A stretch of DNA of 64,000 bases from Actinocatenispora sp963815125 (GTDB taxonomy: Bacteria > Actinomycetota > Actinomycetes > Mycobacteriales > Micromonosporaceae). This document shows, in pieces, positions 7,829 through 17,080 of this stretch (its first letter is position 1; each line of letters begins with the position of its first letter). The notes under the pieces are model-generated. The model made no database searches. It worked only from the letters and a program-made list of their open reading frames with translations, and had not been told where the DNA came from. The stretch is taken from NCBI GenBank assembly GCA_963815125.1, contig CAWFFM010000004.1:124001-188000 (forward strand), written 5' to 3'. A program made the position numbers and the translations under genes.

Positions 7829-8497
7829 ATGCAGAAGTACGACACCCCAGCCCCGATCTCCGCCGTCCTGGATATCCCCGCCGGACGCATCCAGTTCATC
7901 GCCGCGGACCGCGCCGACACCACCGTCGACGTACGGCCCGCCAACCCCGCCAAGAGCCGCGACACGAAGACCGCTGAGCAGACCACCGTCGCCTACCTCG
8001 ACGGCGTCCTGCGCATCCGTACCCCGGAACTGTCCACAAGCCAGCTCTTCGGCCCCTCCGGATCCGTGGAGATCACCGTCCAACTGCCCGCCGGATCCCG
8101 CGTCGAGGCCAGGACCGCCAGCACCGAACTCCGCGGCGTCGGCCGCCTCGGCGATGTCACCTTCGACGGCGCGTACCGCCAGATCAAGATCGACGAAGCC
8201 GCGAGCGTACGCCTCACCGCAGTCGACGGTGACGTCGAGATCGGCCGGCTCAACGGGCCCGCCGAGATCAGCACCGCGCGCGGCGACATCCGGATCGGCG
8301 AGGCCGTACGCGGCACGGTCGTCCTGCGTACCCAGTCCGGTGACATCTCGATCGCCGCTGCCGCCGGCGTTTCGGCCGCACTCGACGCCGGCACCAGCTA
8401 CGGCCGGATCAGCAACACGCTCAAGAACGACGGCAGCACCGAACTCGACATCCGCGCCACCACCACCCGCGGCGACATCACCGCCCGGAGCCTCTGA
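7829..8497 (+). CDS. DUF4097 family protein
   Basis: 222 residues with no signal peptide or membrane segment. The body is a repetitive beta-helix-like series with alternating D-I/V-x-I segments (VDGDVEIGRLNGPAEISTAR, GDIRIGEAVRG, SGDISIAAAAG), typical of DUF4097 (putative adhesin fold). In actinomycetes such proteins are often encoded beside HTH regulators or efflux genes; the biochemical role is unknown. GGAGG precedes the ATG. It is followed 47 bp later by an alpha/beta hydrolase and is likely co-transcribed with it from the palindrome-bearing promoter. Confidence 0.85.
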   Translation: MQKYDTPAPISAVLDIPAGRIQFIAADRADTTVDVRPANPAKSRDTKTAEQTTVAYLDGVLRIRTPELSTSQLFGPSGSVEITVQLPAGSRVEARTASTELRGVGRLGDVTFDGAYRQIKIDEAASVRLTAVDGDVEIGRLNGPAEISTARGDIRIGEAVRGTVVLRTQSGDISIAAAAGVSAALDAGTSYGRISNTLKNDGSTELDIRATTTRGDITARSL

Positions 8498-8544
8498 GCA
8501 GCAAACCTCCGACCCCGCAGTCCCAAGACCAGAAGGTGGAACAC

Positions 8545-9363
8545 GTGACGGACAACAGCACTTCCCAGACCAGCTCCGCATGGACCGGCATGATCCCGGT
8601 CGACGACACCGCCCTGGCCGCCACCGACACCGGCGGCACCGGCATCCCCGTCGTCTACCTCAACGGCCAGTTCGCCACCCAGGGCTACTGGCGCCCGGTC
8701 ATCGCCGAACTGGGCACGGAATGGCGGCACATCACCTACGACGAACGGGCCCGCGGCAGGAAATCCCAGCGCTCGGCCGACTACTCCTTCGAAGCGGCCG
8801 TACGCGACGTCGACGCCGTACTCGCCGCCCGGAACATCGACCGGGCGCTGCTGGTCGGCTGGTCGTACGGCGCGGTCGTCGCGGCGCACTGGGCGCACCG
8901 CAACCCGGCCCGTACCGTGGGCGCGGTCCTGGTCGACGGCGCGTTCCCGTACGACTGGCTCGACGAGGCCATGGAACAGCGGATCCGCACGATGTTCCGG
9001 CGGATGAACTGGTTCCTGCCGCTGCTGCGCCCGACGGGCCTGATTCCGCGGATGACCGCCACACAGCAGGCGGACAGCAACATCGAGCTCGGCAAGCTCT
9101 CCCGCGAGCGCGAACTGGGCCCGGTGCTGGACGACATCACCGTTCCGGTGCGGTACGTGGTCGCCTCGGGGACATCGCTCGGCAGCCGCGGCGACGAGCA
9201 GGAACGGATCCGTACCAGCCTCGATGGGGTGATCGCCCGCAACCCGCACATCCAGGTCGGCGCGAAGGTCACCAGCAACCACGGTGCGATCCTCAAGAAG
9301 GACCACCGGGCCGTTGCGGAATCCGTACGCGAGATCGCCGCTCTCGAGGGGGACCGGTCCTGA
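8545..9363 (+). CDS. alpha/beta hydrolase
   Basis: 272 residues. The nucleophile elbow GWSYG, an acidic residue in VDGAFPYDW or in the later strand, and the C-terminal SNHGAIL histidine fit the Ser-Asp-His triad of the alpha/beta hydrolase fold. The sequence resembles cytosolic esterase/haloperoxidase-like members; the substrate is unknown. The GTG at 8545 is preferred because GAAGGTGG lies 6-7 nt upstream; an alternative GTG at 8536 would overlap that site. It is the second gene of the unit led by DUF4097, possibly controlled by the divergent MarR/GbsR-like protein. Confidence 0.88.
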   Translation: MTDNSTSQTSSAWTGMIPVDDTALAATDTGGTGIPVVYLNGQFATQGYWRPVIAELGTEWRHITYDERARGRKSQRSADYSFEAAVRDVDAVLAARNIDRALLVGWSYGAVVAAHWAHRNPARTVGAVLVDGAFPYDWLDEAMEQRIRTMFRRMNWFLPLLRPTGLIPRMTATQQADSNIELGKLSRERELGPVLDDITVPVRYVVASGTSLGSRGDEQERIRTSLDGVIARNPHIQVGAKVTSNHGAILKKDHRAVAESVREIAALEGDRS

Positions 9364-9437
9364 CCGCAGTGTCGGCGGTGTCGGTCCTGGGACCGCCGGC
9401 GCTGACAGCGCTAAACGGATCCCTCTTCCTGTGTGGT

Positions 9438-9584
9438 CATTTTCCCCGAATGATTGTTAAGTCCCTTTTTTGAAAGGTGCATTCGGGGAATATGCACTTT
9501 CTGTATGCGGCAAAAGTGCATTTTTCCCGAAAATCCCATTCCGCAATTCGGGCAAATACGCTCTTTCGGGGAAAATGCGCAGTG
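9438..9584 (+). repeat. double-hairpin element, copy 1
   Basis: Stem 1 pairs CATTTTCCCCGAAT (9438-9451) with ATTCGGGGAATATG (9481-9494), one mismatch. Stem 2 pairs GCATTTTTCCCGAAA (9518-9532) with TTTCGGGGAAAATGC (9564-9578), one mismatch. A small inner stem CCTTT/AAAGG sits in loop 1. The outermost arms are themselves inverted repeats. Copies with the same order of parts lie at 58493-58632 and 62579-62726. It is non-coding and lies between the hydrolase and DoxX genes. Confidence 0.85.
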
Positions 9585-9712
9585 GTGTGGCCAGCGTCTC
9601 GAAGGGTGTCGCGCCGAGTTTCGCAGCGTCGGCGACCATGCTCATGGGTTCGCCATTTTCGTACCGTCCGGTGGAATGGCGACCACTGTGACACGCCGGT
9701 ACGACAGGCCGG

Positions 9713-10096
9713 TCAGCCGGTGAACGACCACGGTCCGAAGCGGCCGACCGCGACGAAGACGGCCAGCGCCAGGTAGAACAGATTCACCACCACGTGCTTG
9801 TACTCCCCACGGCGGATCTCCACGACCGCCGCGCCGATCATGATCAGGCCCACGCCGACGGCAGCCAGGGGCACCAGCACGGGCGCGATGCCGAGCAGTG
9901 CCGGCAGGATCAGGCCGACGGCACCCAGGATCTCGACCACCCCGAGCACCTTGACGAAAGCTGCGCTGAAGTCCAGTGCCCAGCCACCGCCGGGAGCCTT
10001 CGCCAGTTTCTCCCGCGGAATGAACACCTTGTTGACGCCGGCGACCAGGAAGGCAGCGGCGAGGAGCCCGGCGACGATCCACAGCGCGATGTTCAT
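9713..10096 (-). CDS. DoxX family membrane protein
   Basis: 127 residues with four hydrophobic helices (residues 3-22, 48-66, 70-90, 98-118). VAGVNKVFIPREKLAKAPGG after TM1 is characteristic of DoxX/DoxD-like proteins. The family is often tied to redox stress or quinone chemistry, but the biochemical role here is unknown. The ATG at 10096 follows GGAGAAG. It is a single minus-strand gene; the double-hairpin element lies beyond its 3' end. Confidence 0.85.
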   Translation of the reverse strand: MNIALWIVAGLLAAAFLVAGVNKVFIPREKLAKAPGGGWALDFSAAFVKVLGVVEILGAVGLILPALLGIAPVLVPLAAVGVGLIMIGAAVVEIRRGEYKHVVVNLFYLALAVFVAVGRFGPWSFTG

Positions 10097-10172
10097 GAGT
10101 CTTCTCCGTCGTTGTCGTGAGGTACCTCGTCCCTGACGAGACGGTGCTCCGGTACGTGACAACGCCTTCGGC

Positions 10173-10208
10173 CGTCGTCATCTCCCGCCCCGGCCGGAGG
10201 TGACGACG
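10173..10208 (-). terminator. hairpin after single-pass protein gene
   Basis: CGTCGTCA (10173-10180) and TGACGACG (10201-10208) form an 8-bp stem between the stop at 10222 and the DoxX start. No U-tract is present. It could instead be a DoxX promoter element. Confidence 0.45.
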
Positions 10209-10221
10209 CCACAGGCACGTA

Positions 10222-10842
10222 CTAGGTCGGGTTGTGCACCGACACGGTCATGTTCACGGTGCCGCCCGGGTGGGAGTTGAAGTACGACTGGAGTGTGCTG
10301 CTGTAGGCGACGCAGTCAGCCCGGGAGATGTCGTTGTGCGCCGCGCTCGGAATGACGACGGAGCAGAACGCCAGGTAGTGCTGGGAGTCGCCGCTCGGCA
10401 TGACGTAGAACGTCGCCGTTGCGGTGCCCTCCTCCCCGCCCAGGTTGCGGAACATGCCGGTCATCGAGCAACTGGGGTTGCACGGCCCGACCCAGTCCTT
10501 CGACTCCACCGAGAACAGCGTCGCGCTCTCGGTCGGACTCGGGCTCGGGCTGTCGCTCGGGGCCTCGCTGGGCTCCTCGCTCACGTCCTCCGCAGGCGGA
10601 TCCTGCTCCGGCGGCTCATAGTCGGGCACGTACGGCGTGGTCGCGGCGCTGTACGGGGTGGGCGACGGGGTCGGCGTGGAATGCCCGACGAGGCTGAGCG
10701 GATTGAACCCGGTCAGGGTGTCGATGCCCACCAGGATGGAGACGATGGCGGCGGCGGCACCCAGGACGATCTTGAACTTTTCGCCGTCCGACTTCGCGTC
10801 CCAGCCCGACTTGTTGCCGGAGCTGCTGGTCTCGTCACCCAC
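10222..10842 (-). CDS. single-pass membrane-anchored extracellular protein
   Basis: 206 residues. A cytosolic hydrophilic start (1-22), one transmembrane helix (about 23-45), a Pro/Ser/Thr/Glu linker (55-106), then a ~100-residue extracellular domain with four cysteines (121, 125, 160, 177), consistent with disulfides. CNPSC in this domain resembles no motif I can name. Starts with GTG; no clear ribosome site is visible. Neighbours give no functional hint. Confidence 0.7.
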   Translation of the reverse strand: MGDETSSSGNKSGWDAKSDGEKFKIVLGAAAAIVSILVGIDTLTGFNPLSLVGHSTPTPSPTPYSAATTPYVPDYEPPEQDPPAEDVSEEPSEAPSDSPSPSPTESATLFSVESKDWVGPCNPSCSMTGMFRNLGGEEGTATATFYVMPSGDSQHYLAFCSVVIPSAAHNDISRADCVAYSSTLQSYFNSHPGGTVNMTVSVHNPT

Positions 10843-10964
10843 AGGACGATGTTACTAGGAACCCACCATATGTCGGAAAAATTGATCTCGTCGGGACACG
10901 CCGCCGCAGTATCGACGTCGGTGGCGCGGCCCGATTTCCGGTGGTCAGTCTCCCTACGCAGCGC

Positions 10965-10970
10965 GATACT
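10965..10970 (+). promoter_or_regulatory. -10 element, leaderless methyltransferase promoter
   Basis: GATACT ends 6 nt before the ATG at 10977 and no ribosome-binding site is present. This spacing favours leaderless transcription and the 10977 start over an upstream GTG at 10941. Confidence 0.45.
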
Positions 10971-10976
10971 GCCCGG

Positions 10977-11729
10977 ATGTTCACCGACGCGGACAACGCC
11001 GCACTGTACGACCTGCTGAACCCCTGGGATCCCGTACGCTGGCCCGCCGACGCCTTCTACGACAGCCTGGTCATGGCCGCAGAGTCCGTACTCGACGTCG
11101 GTTGCGGCACCGGCGCGATGCTGCACCGAGCCCGGGACCAGGGCCACCCCGGCCGTCTCGTCGGCATCGACCCGGACCGCGCCGCGCTCGCCCGCGCCCG
11201 GCGCCGCACCGACATCGAATGGATCGAGGGCACCGCGGCCGACGTACCCGCCGACACCGGGTTCGCGCTCGCCACCATGGTCAGCCACGCGTTCCAGTGC
11301 CTGGTCACCGACGACGACCTGCGCAATTCGCTCGCGGCCGTACGCGCTGCCCTGCGGCCCGGTGGCCGGTTCGCGTTCGAGACGCGCCACCCGCAGGTGC
11401 ATGCCTGGCAGGACTGGAACCCGTCGAACGCCGTCGAGATCGACGGCCCCGACGGTCGACCGCTGCGGGTCTGGCACCAGGTCGACTCCCTCGTCGACGA
11501 CCTGGTCACCTTCACCACCACGACCGCCGTACCGGGCGGCGCCGTACTGCGCGCGGACCGTACGGTCCTCCGTTTCCTCGACGTACCGACCCTCGACGCA
11601 TTCCTCACCGACGCCGGCTTCCAGATCGAGTCCCGGTACGGGGACTGGCAACGCGGACCGCTCACCGTCACCAGTCGGGAGATCGTCACCATCGCCCGCC
11701 ACCCGACGCCGGGCACCGGTTCCGCATGA
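10977..11729 (+). CDS. class I SAM-dependent methyltransferase
   Basis: 250 residues. Motif I VLDVGCGTG (38-46), acidic motif II (GIDPDRAAL), and FALATMVSHAFQCLVTDDDL plus ALRPGGRFAFETRHP match the Methyltransf_25/11 Rossmann fold that binds S-adenosylmethionine. The FETRHPQ segment and the C-terminal region recall small-molecule or antibiotic methyltransferases, but the substrate is unknown. The stop overlaps the next gene's start (ATGA), so it is translationally coupled to a GNAT acetyltransferase. Confidence 0.9.
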   Translation: MFTDADNAALYDLLNPWDPVRWPADAFYDSLVMAAESVLDVGCGTGAMLHRARDQGHPGRLVGIDPDRAALARARRRTDIEWIEGTAADVPADTGFALATMVSHAFQCLVTDDDLRNSLAAVRAALRPGGRFAFETRHPQVHAWQDWNPSNAVEIDGPDGRPLRVWHQVDSLVDDLVTFTTTTAVPGGAVLRADRTVLRFLDVPTLDAFLTDAGFQIESRYGDWQRGPLTVTSREIVTIARHPTPGTGSA

Positions 11730-12247
11730 CCGCGATCGAGGCGGCCACGATCCGTACCGCGCGGCTGGAACTGCTGCCGCTGCGGGCGGAGCATGCCGAC
11801 GAGATGGCCGAGGTGCTGTCCGACCCGCAACTGCACAGCTTCATCGGCGGCGAGCCGGCGAACGCCGACGCACTGCGCTCCCGGTACGAACGGATGCTCG
11901 CCGGGCCCGACGAGGAGGCCGTGTCCTGGTGCAACTGGGTGGTACGACTGCCTGCCGAGGACCGCCTGACCGGTACGGTCCAGGCGACCATCGGCCCGTC
12001 CGGTGACCGGCTCGTCGCCGAGCTCGCCTGGGTGATCGGGACGCCGTGGCAGGGCCGGGGCATAGCCAAGGAATCGGGTGCGGCGCTGGTCGACTGGCTG
12101 GCCTGGCGGTACCCGGTGCACATCGTCATCGCGCACGTCCACCCCGACCATCACGCCTCGGCCGCAGTGGCTGCCGCCGCCGGGCTGCACCGAACCGACC
12201 AGGTCCACGACGGTGAGATCCGCTGGCAGCGGACACTGCCGCGCTGA
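11726..12247 (+). CDS. GNAT family N-acetyltransferase
   Basis: 173 residues. A RimJ/RimL-like opening (IRTARLELLPLRAEHADEMA) and the acetyl-CoA loop WQGRGIAKE support the GNAT fold; a VHIVIAHVHPDHHAS segment follows. The acceptor is unknown. It overlaps the methyltransferase stop by 4 bp, so the pair probably acts on related targets or simply shares an mRNA. It converges on the first GGDEF/HD-GYP gene with 4 bp between stops. Confidence 0.9.
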   Translation: MTAIEAATIRTARLELLPLRAEHADEMAEVLSDPQLHSFIGGEPANADALRSRYERMLAGPDEEAVSWCNWVVRLPAEDRLTGTVQATIGPSGDRLVAELAWVIGTPWQGRGIAKESGAALVDWLAWRYPVHIVIAHVHPDHHASAAVAAAAGLHRTDQVHDGEIRWQRTLPR

Positions 12248-12251
12248 GACG

Positions 12252-14360
12252 TCAGTGCGGTACCGGATCCTGTTCGGCCGCTGACCGGGTCGGCAACGGT
12301 TCGAGCTTTCCGATCAGGCCGCTATCGTGCAGCCGCAGGAACGCGTCGACCACGTCCGGGTCGAACTGGCTGCCCCGGGCCCGGCGCAGCTCCGCGACGG
12401 CCTCCTGTGGCGTGCGGGTCTTCTGGTAAGGCCGGTCCGACAGCATCGTTGCCCACGAATCGCAGACCGCCAGGATCCTTGCCTCACGGTGGATCGAGGT
12501 GCGGGCCAGCCCTTCCGGGTAGCCGCCACCGTCGTAACGCTCATGATGCTGACGGATTACCTGGGCGGTCTCCTCAAGTCCCGGCACCGCCCGGGCCAGC
12601 CGGTAGCCGTGGTCCGGATGTTCGTGCATGAGTTTCCATTCGGCATCCGATAGAGACGACGGCTTACCCAGGATGGCCTTCGGGATCACGATCTTGCCTA
12701 TGTCGTGTAGCCGCCCGGCCAGCGCGGCGCGCCGTACGGCACTCTGCCCGAAACCCATTTCGGCCGCGACCAGGGCCGCCCACCGTCCGATGGCCCTGCT
12801 GTGCTCGCGGGTGGACAGGTCGCCGTCGACCTCGTCGGCGAGCCGGCACAGGTATTCGACCATGGCGTGCTGTTCGGTCTCCGGCGCCGCCACCTCGCGT
12901 TCATGGACACCACCGACCACGATGGTGTCGCGACCAAGTGATTTCGCCGAATAGAGTGCCCGGTCGGCGACATCCACCAACTGGTCGGAGGTCGCCCCGT
13001 GCATCGGATAGTTCGCCGTACCGACCGAGACGGTGACCTCGACCGTACTGCGTCCGGACACCGTGATGGGGCGGCTGCTCACACAGCGACGCAGCCGTAC
13101 GGCCAGTCCGGACACCTCCGTCGTTCCGATGTTCGGGGCCAGCAGGGCGAATTCCTCGCCGCCGTAGCGGGCCAGCACATCACCCGGCCGGGTCTCGGCG
13201 CGCAGCCGGCGCGCGATCTCCCGCAACGCCTCATCACCGGCCGGGTGCCCGTACCGGTCGTTGATGGCCTTGAAGTGGTCGATGTCCAGGATGAACACCG
13301 CCAGGGACGTACCGGTGCGCCGCGCCCGCGCGAGTTCCAGCGACAGTTGGGTCTCCAGGAACCGACGGGTGTACAGACTGGTCAGCGGATCGGTAACGGC
13401 GAGCCGGCGCTGGTCGGCGACCAGACCCGCCATCCGCAGGATGACCAGCACGAACAGAACCGCACAGAACGCGGCGATCGGGAGGACCTCGGTGAGCTGT
13501 CCACGTAGGTACTCGCCCAGCATGGCGGCCGGTGCGACCAGCGCGGCACCGCACAGCACCACGATGCGTGCCGGTCTCAGACTCGTGTCGTGTTCCTCGG
13601 CCGCCTTGCCCACCTGGGCCACCGTCGGATGCAGCGCCGCCGCGCCGAGCAGCAGATTGGCGACCAGCCAGAACGCGTCCAGGAAATTCCCGGACTGATA
13701 GGTGCCGGTCAGCTGCTGATCTGCGTAGATGGTGTCGGCCAACAGAACCAGCGCCAGGTTGCCGATGAGAAGGAAGAATGCTGCCGGCCGTCGGCCGGTG
13801 CCGAGAACGAGACGCAGTCCGACGGCCAACAGCGCCAGATCCATCACCGGGTAAGCCGAGGAAGCGATGGTCGCAAGAGCCGGCGAAGCCACGTGTGTCA
13901 TGGGCGAGATCAGATACAGCCAGGACAGCATGCCGGCCACCACGGCGAAGATCGCCGCGTCGACGGCCGCGGCGAAGTCCCGGCGTCGGGCCCGGTGATG
14001 GATGAGCACCAGCAGACCCGCAACATAGAGCGGATAGTGCGTGATGTAGAGGATGTCAGCTATCGACGGAAAACTGAGATCCCGCAGAAGATAGTGGTTG
14101 ATGTAGAAGGTGCAGTCTGCTGCCACGTAAACCAGCTGGCTGGCGCCGATCAGCAACCACGGCAACCGGGGGCGGGCCCAGCCGCGCCACACCGCAAAGC
14201 CGATTGCGACTGCCGCCGAACCGCTTGCCAGGCAGTAGAGGGAGACGCGTGTCGCCAGTCCACCATCATGGGCCGGCACCAGGAAATAGCAGACAACGGC
14301 AACCAACCCCGCCAGCAGGTAGCCCAGCCACTGCCGTCCGCCGTCTCTTCGGCCCGTCAT
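12252..14360 (-). CDS. membrane GGDEF + HD-GYP cyclic-di-GMP enzyme (paralogue 1)
   Basis: 702 residues. Residues 1-315 carry eight to nine transmembrane helices. A GGDEF domain (~320-480) has the active GGEEF (400-404) and the inhibitory RxxD site RPGD (391-394) five residues upstream. The HD-GYP domain (~500-680) has HDIGK (552-556), HPDHGY (581-586) and HHERYDGGGYP (605-615). Both synthesis and hydrolysis of cyclic-di-GMP therefore look possible at the membrane. It is the most downstream of three head-to-tail paralogues. A -10 TAGGAT lies 6 nt before the ATG, so the mRNA is probably leaderless. Confidence 0.95.
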   Translation of the reverse strand: MTGRRDGGRQWLGYLLAGLVAVVCYFLVPAHDGGLATRVSLYCLASGSAAVAIGFAVWRGWARPRLPWLLIGASQLVYVAADCTFYINHYLLRDLSFPSIADILYITHYPLYVAGLLVLIHHRARRRDFAAAVDAAIFAVVAGMLSWLYLISPMTHVASPALATIASSAYPVMDLALLAVGLRLVLGTGRRPAAFFLLIGNLALVLLADTIYADQQLTGTYQSGNFLDAFWLVANLLLGAAALHPTVAQVGKAAEEHDTSLRPARIVVLCGAALVAPAAMLGEYLRGQLTEVLPIAAFCAVLFVLVILRMAGLVADQRRLAVTDPLTSLYTRRFLETQLSLELARARRTGTSLAVFILDIDHFKAINDRYGHPAGDEALREIARRLRAETRPGDVLARYGGEEFALLAPNIGTTEVSGLAVRLRRCVSSRPITVSGRSTVEVTVSVGTANYPMHGATSDQLVDVADRALYSAKSLGRDTIVVGGVHEREVAAPETEQHAMVEYLCRLADEVDGDLSTREHSRAIGRWAALVAAEMGFGQSAVRRAALAGRLHDIGKIVIPKAILGKPSSLSDAEWKLMHEHPDHGYRLARAVPGLEETAQVIRQHHERYDGGGYPEGLARTSIHREARILAVCDSWATMLSDRPYQKTRTPQEAVAELRRARGSQFDPDVVDAFLRLHDSGLIGKLEPLPTRSAAEQDPVPH

Positions 14361-14366
14361 AACGGA

Positions 14367-14372
14367 ATCCTA
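14367..14372 (-). promoter_or_regulatory. -10 element of paralogue 1
   Basis: TAGGAT on the minus strand lies 6 nt from the ATG. The sequence TTCCGTTATG that follows is shared with paralogues 2 and 3, indicating a duplicated leaderless promoter. Confidence 0.55.
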
Positions 14373-14424
14373 CGCGGTCGGCAGCTCTTCGACCGCTCCG
14401 GAGGAGGCGCTGGCGCAGTCGGCG

Positions 14425-14502
14425 GGCACCACCTGCCGTCGACGCTCGATACGGCCGATTCCTGACTGTTGCTCCGATCGCGAGGTGGCAGTGCTGGACG
14501 GT
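14425..14502 (-). pseudogene. vestige of the glycosyltransferase 3' end (spacer 1)
   Basis: Positions 14457-14502 align with 19303-19348, inside the last codons of the transferase gene, with about seven mismatches in 46 bases (shared core GACTGTTGC, CCGATCGCGAGGT). The similarity continues more weakly to 14425. It sits where the true 3' end sits before paralogue 3, so it was carried along in a tandem duplication. Confidence 0.65.
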
Positions 14503-14785
14503 GCCGACCGGGTGACGCCGCCATTGGAAGGACCGCAGCCGTCGGGCTATACCGGACGCCGGTGCCGGGGCGTGCGCCCGGCGGCATCTACGGGATGGTC
14601 ACCGGTACCTGGCATCCGGACGGCGCGAACGCCGCCCCCACTGCCGTCGGATGCCTGGCCGTAGTGAGGATCCCGGGCCGGCATGACTGGGTGCGCCGTC
14701 GCCGGACTGGGACCCACCGGCACCACGACGGCGAAGCCCGCTGGCTGCGCCACGTCCAGCCATGACCGGGCCGGTCCCGACCGGG
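14503..14785. other. spacer without recognisable gene
   Basis: About 280 bp between the transferase vestige and the stop of paralogue 2. No reading frame with coding character and no strong hairpin were seen. It is probably decayed duplicated DNA. Confidence 0.4.
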
Positions 14786-16906
14786 TCAGGACGAGATCGT
14801 GTTTCCGACAGGCATCGACGGTGCCAACGACCGGGGCTGCAAGGGTTCGAGGTCGCCGAGAAGTCCCCGCGTGTGCAGCCGCAGGAACGCGTCGACCATC
14901 TCCGGGTCGAACCGTCTGCCTCGGGCCCGGCGTAGCTCGGCGACCGCCTCCTCCGGTGTGCGTATCTTCTGGTAGCGCCGGTGTGACAGCATGGTGGCCC
15001 AGGAATCGCAGACTGCCAGGATCCTTGCCTCGGGCCGGATCTCGGTGCGGGCCAGACCGTCGGGGTAGCCGCTGCCGTCGTAACGTTCGTGGTGCTGTCG
15101 GATCACCTTCGCGGTCTCCTCCAGACCTGGCACCGCGCGGGCCAGCCGGTAGCCGTGGTCGGGATGTTCGTGCATGAGCTTCCACTCGGCGCCGGACAGC
15201 GCCGACGGCTTTCTCAGGACAGCTTTCGGAATGACGATCTTGCCGATGTCGTGCAGCCGGCCGGCCAGTGCCGCGCGACGGATGGCCTGCTGCTCCAGAC
15301 CCATCTCGGCGGCGACCATGGCCGCCCATCGCCCGGTGGCTCTGCCGTGTTCGCTACTCGACAGGTTGGCGTCGACCTCGTCGGCGAGTCGGCACAGGTA
15401 TTCCACCATGGCGTGCTGCTCGCTTTCGGGCGCCGCCAACTCGGGCTCATAGAGGCCGCCGACCACGATGGTGTCGCGGCCGAGTGACTTCGCGGAGTAG
15501 AGTGCCCGGTCGGCGACCTCCACCAGCTTACCGGGCATGTCTCCCTGTACCGGATAGCTTGCCGTGCCGACCGAGACGGTGACCGTGACCGTGCTGTCTT
15601 CGGACACCGTGATGGGGTGCTTGCTCACGCTCCGGCGTAGACGTTCCGCCAGGCTGGACACTTCGGTAGTACCGATGTTCGGGGCCAGCACGGCGAACTC
15701 CTCGCCACCGTAGCGGGCCAGCACGTCGCCCGCCCGGGTCTCCGTGCGCAGGCGCCGGGCGATCTCCTGCAACGCCCGGTCGCCGGCCGGATGGCCGTAC
15801 CGGTCGTTGACAGCCTTGAAGTGGTCGACGTCCACGATCAGTACCGCCAAGGGTGTGCCGACGCGGCGGGCCCGGGAGAGTTCCACCGGCAAGCGGTTTT
15901 CCAGGAACCGGCGGGTGTGGAGGCCGGTCAGCAAGTCGGTGACGGCCAACCGACGCTGGTCCGCGACCAGTCCGGTCATCCGCGTGATGACCAGGATGAA
16001 CAACGCCCCGCAGACCGCCGCTATGAGTGGGGTGTCCTGGGTCCGGCCGAGCAGGTACTCATCCAGCAGTACCGCGGGGGCCACCAGCCCGGCGGCGCAC
16101 AGCACCACGATCCGGGCTGGTCGCACACCGATACCGGTGCTGGTATTCGGTTCACCGATCCGGGCCACCCTCGGGTGCAGCGCGGTCGTGCCGAGCAGTA
16201 GATAGGACCCCAACCAGATGGCGTCCAGGAAGTTGCCGTTCTGGTAGACACCGGCCAGCTGCTGCCACGCGTAGAGAGTGTCCGCAAGCAGTAGCAGCCC
16301 TAGGCTGCCTGTCAGCATCAGGAAGGCCGCCGGTCGCCGACCGGTGCCCAGCACCAGACGCAATCCCACCGCCAGCAGAGCCAGGTCCATGACCGGGTAC
16401 GCGGTAGATGTGAGGGTCGCCAGGATCGGTGAGTCCGTGTGCGTCAGCGGCGCGATCAGGTACAGCCAGGACAGCATTCCGGCGACCACGGCCACGATCG
16501 CCGCGTCGACGAGGGTCGCAAGATCCCGCCTCCGGACCCGATGGTGGATGAGTGTGAGGAGACCTGCGATATAGGCAGGATAGGTCGCGAGATAGAAGAT
16601 GTCGGCTAGCGCGGGGAAGCTGGTATCGCCCAGTACGTCGTATTCGAAGTAGAAGGTGCAGTCCGCCACCGCATAGATGACCTGGGCTGCGCCGATGAGC
16701 AACCACGGCAGCCGGGGACGGGCCCAGCCGCGGTGCACCGAATAGCCGACCGCGACAGCCGCCGAGGCGCTCACCGCGCAGTAGATGAAACCCTGCACCA
16801 GGGTGCCGTGACCATGGCCGGGCACCACGAAATAGCCGATGATCGCCACGAGGCCTACCAGCAGGTACGCTCCCCACTGCCGTCCGCTACCCCGTTGGCC
16901 GGTCAT
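14786..16906 (-). CDS. membrane GGDEF + HD-GYP cyclic-di-GMP enzyme (paralogue 2)
   Basis: 706 residues, with the same architecture as its neighbours: multi-helix N-terminal membrane domain (~1-315), GGDEF domain with GGEEF and RAGD inhibitory site, then HD-GYP with HDIGK, HPDHGY and HHERYDGSGYP. All residues usually required for diguanylate cyclase and HD-GYP phosphodiesterase activity are present. It differs from paralogues 1 and 3 mainly in the sensor region and in the final tail. A -10 TAGAAT is 6 nt upstream of the ATG. Spacers on both sides contain vestiges of the transferase gene end. Confidence 0.95.
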   Translation of the reverse strand: MTGQRGSGRQWGAYLLVGLVAIIGYFVVPGHGHGTLVQGFIYCAVSASAAVAVGYSVHRGWARPRLPWLLIGAAQVIYAVADCTFYFEYDVLGDTSFPALADIFYLATYPAYIAGLLTLIHHRVRRRDLATLVDAAIVAVVAGMLSWLYLIAPLTHTDSPILATLTSTAYPVMDLALLAVGLRLVLGTGRRPAAFLMLTGSLGLLLLADTLYAWQQLAGVYQNGNFLDAIWLGSYLLLGTTALHPRVARIGEPNTSTGIGVRPARIVVLCAAGLVAPAVLLDEYLLGRTQDTPLIAAVCGALFILVITRMTGLVADQRRLAVTDLLTGLHTRRFLENRLPVELSRARRVGTPLAVLIVDVDHFKAVNDRYGHPAGDRALQEIARRLRTETRAGDVLARYGGEEFAVLAPNIGTTEVSSLAERLRRSVSKHPITVSEDSTVTVTVSVGTASYPVQGDMPGKLVEVADRALYSAKSLGRDTIVVGGLYEPELAAPESEQHAMVEYLCRLADEVDANLSSSEHGRATGRWAAMVAAEMGLEQQAIRRAALAGRLHDIGKIVIPKAVLRKPSALSGAEWKLMHEHPDHGYRLARAVPGLEETAKVIRQHHERYDGSGYPDGLARTEIRPEARILAVCDSWATMLSHRRYQKIRTPEEAVAELRRARGRRFDPEMVDAFLRLHTRGLLGDLEPLQPRSLAPSMPVGNTISS

Positions 16907-16912
16907 AACGGA

Positions 16913-16918
16913 ATTCTA
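16913..16918 (-). promoter_or_regulatory. -10 element of paralogue 2
   Basis: TAGAAT on the minus strand, 6 nt before the ATG at 16906, in the same context as the promoters of paralogues 1 and 3. Confidence 0.55.
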
Positions 16919-16984
16919 CGCGGCCGTTAGCACTCTGAACGCCCCTGACCGGGTGGTGGATCAAACTTGTGCAGTCGCCCGCGT

Positions 16985-17030
16985 GACGTCCGGTACGGCG
17001 GGAATCCGTGCTGGTGTACCGATCGAGAAG
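16985..17030 (-). pseudogene. vestige of the glycosyltransferase 3' end (spacer 2)
   Basis: GACGTCCGGTACG is identical to part of the transferase C-terminal coding region near 19286-19298. The following bases to CCGATCG also align. This is a second decayed copy, placed between paralogues 2 and 3. Confidence 0.6.
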
Positions 17031-17080
17031 CGGCAACGCCCGCAGGTGCCCCGACCGGGCGCACATTCCGGCCCGCCCGG

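Noticed and set aside
9454..9723. Small open frames on both strands over double-hairpin copy 1
   Set aside because: They follow from the inverted arms; the same arms at 58.5 and 62.6 kb give different translations. Structure, not protein, is conserved.
14547..15329. Open frame overlapping the end of GGDEF/HD-GYP paralogue 2 in another frame
   Set aside because: It is a shifted reading of the HD-GYP coding sequence continuing into the spacer. The true frame carries all motifs. The same applies to 16887-17480.
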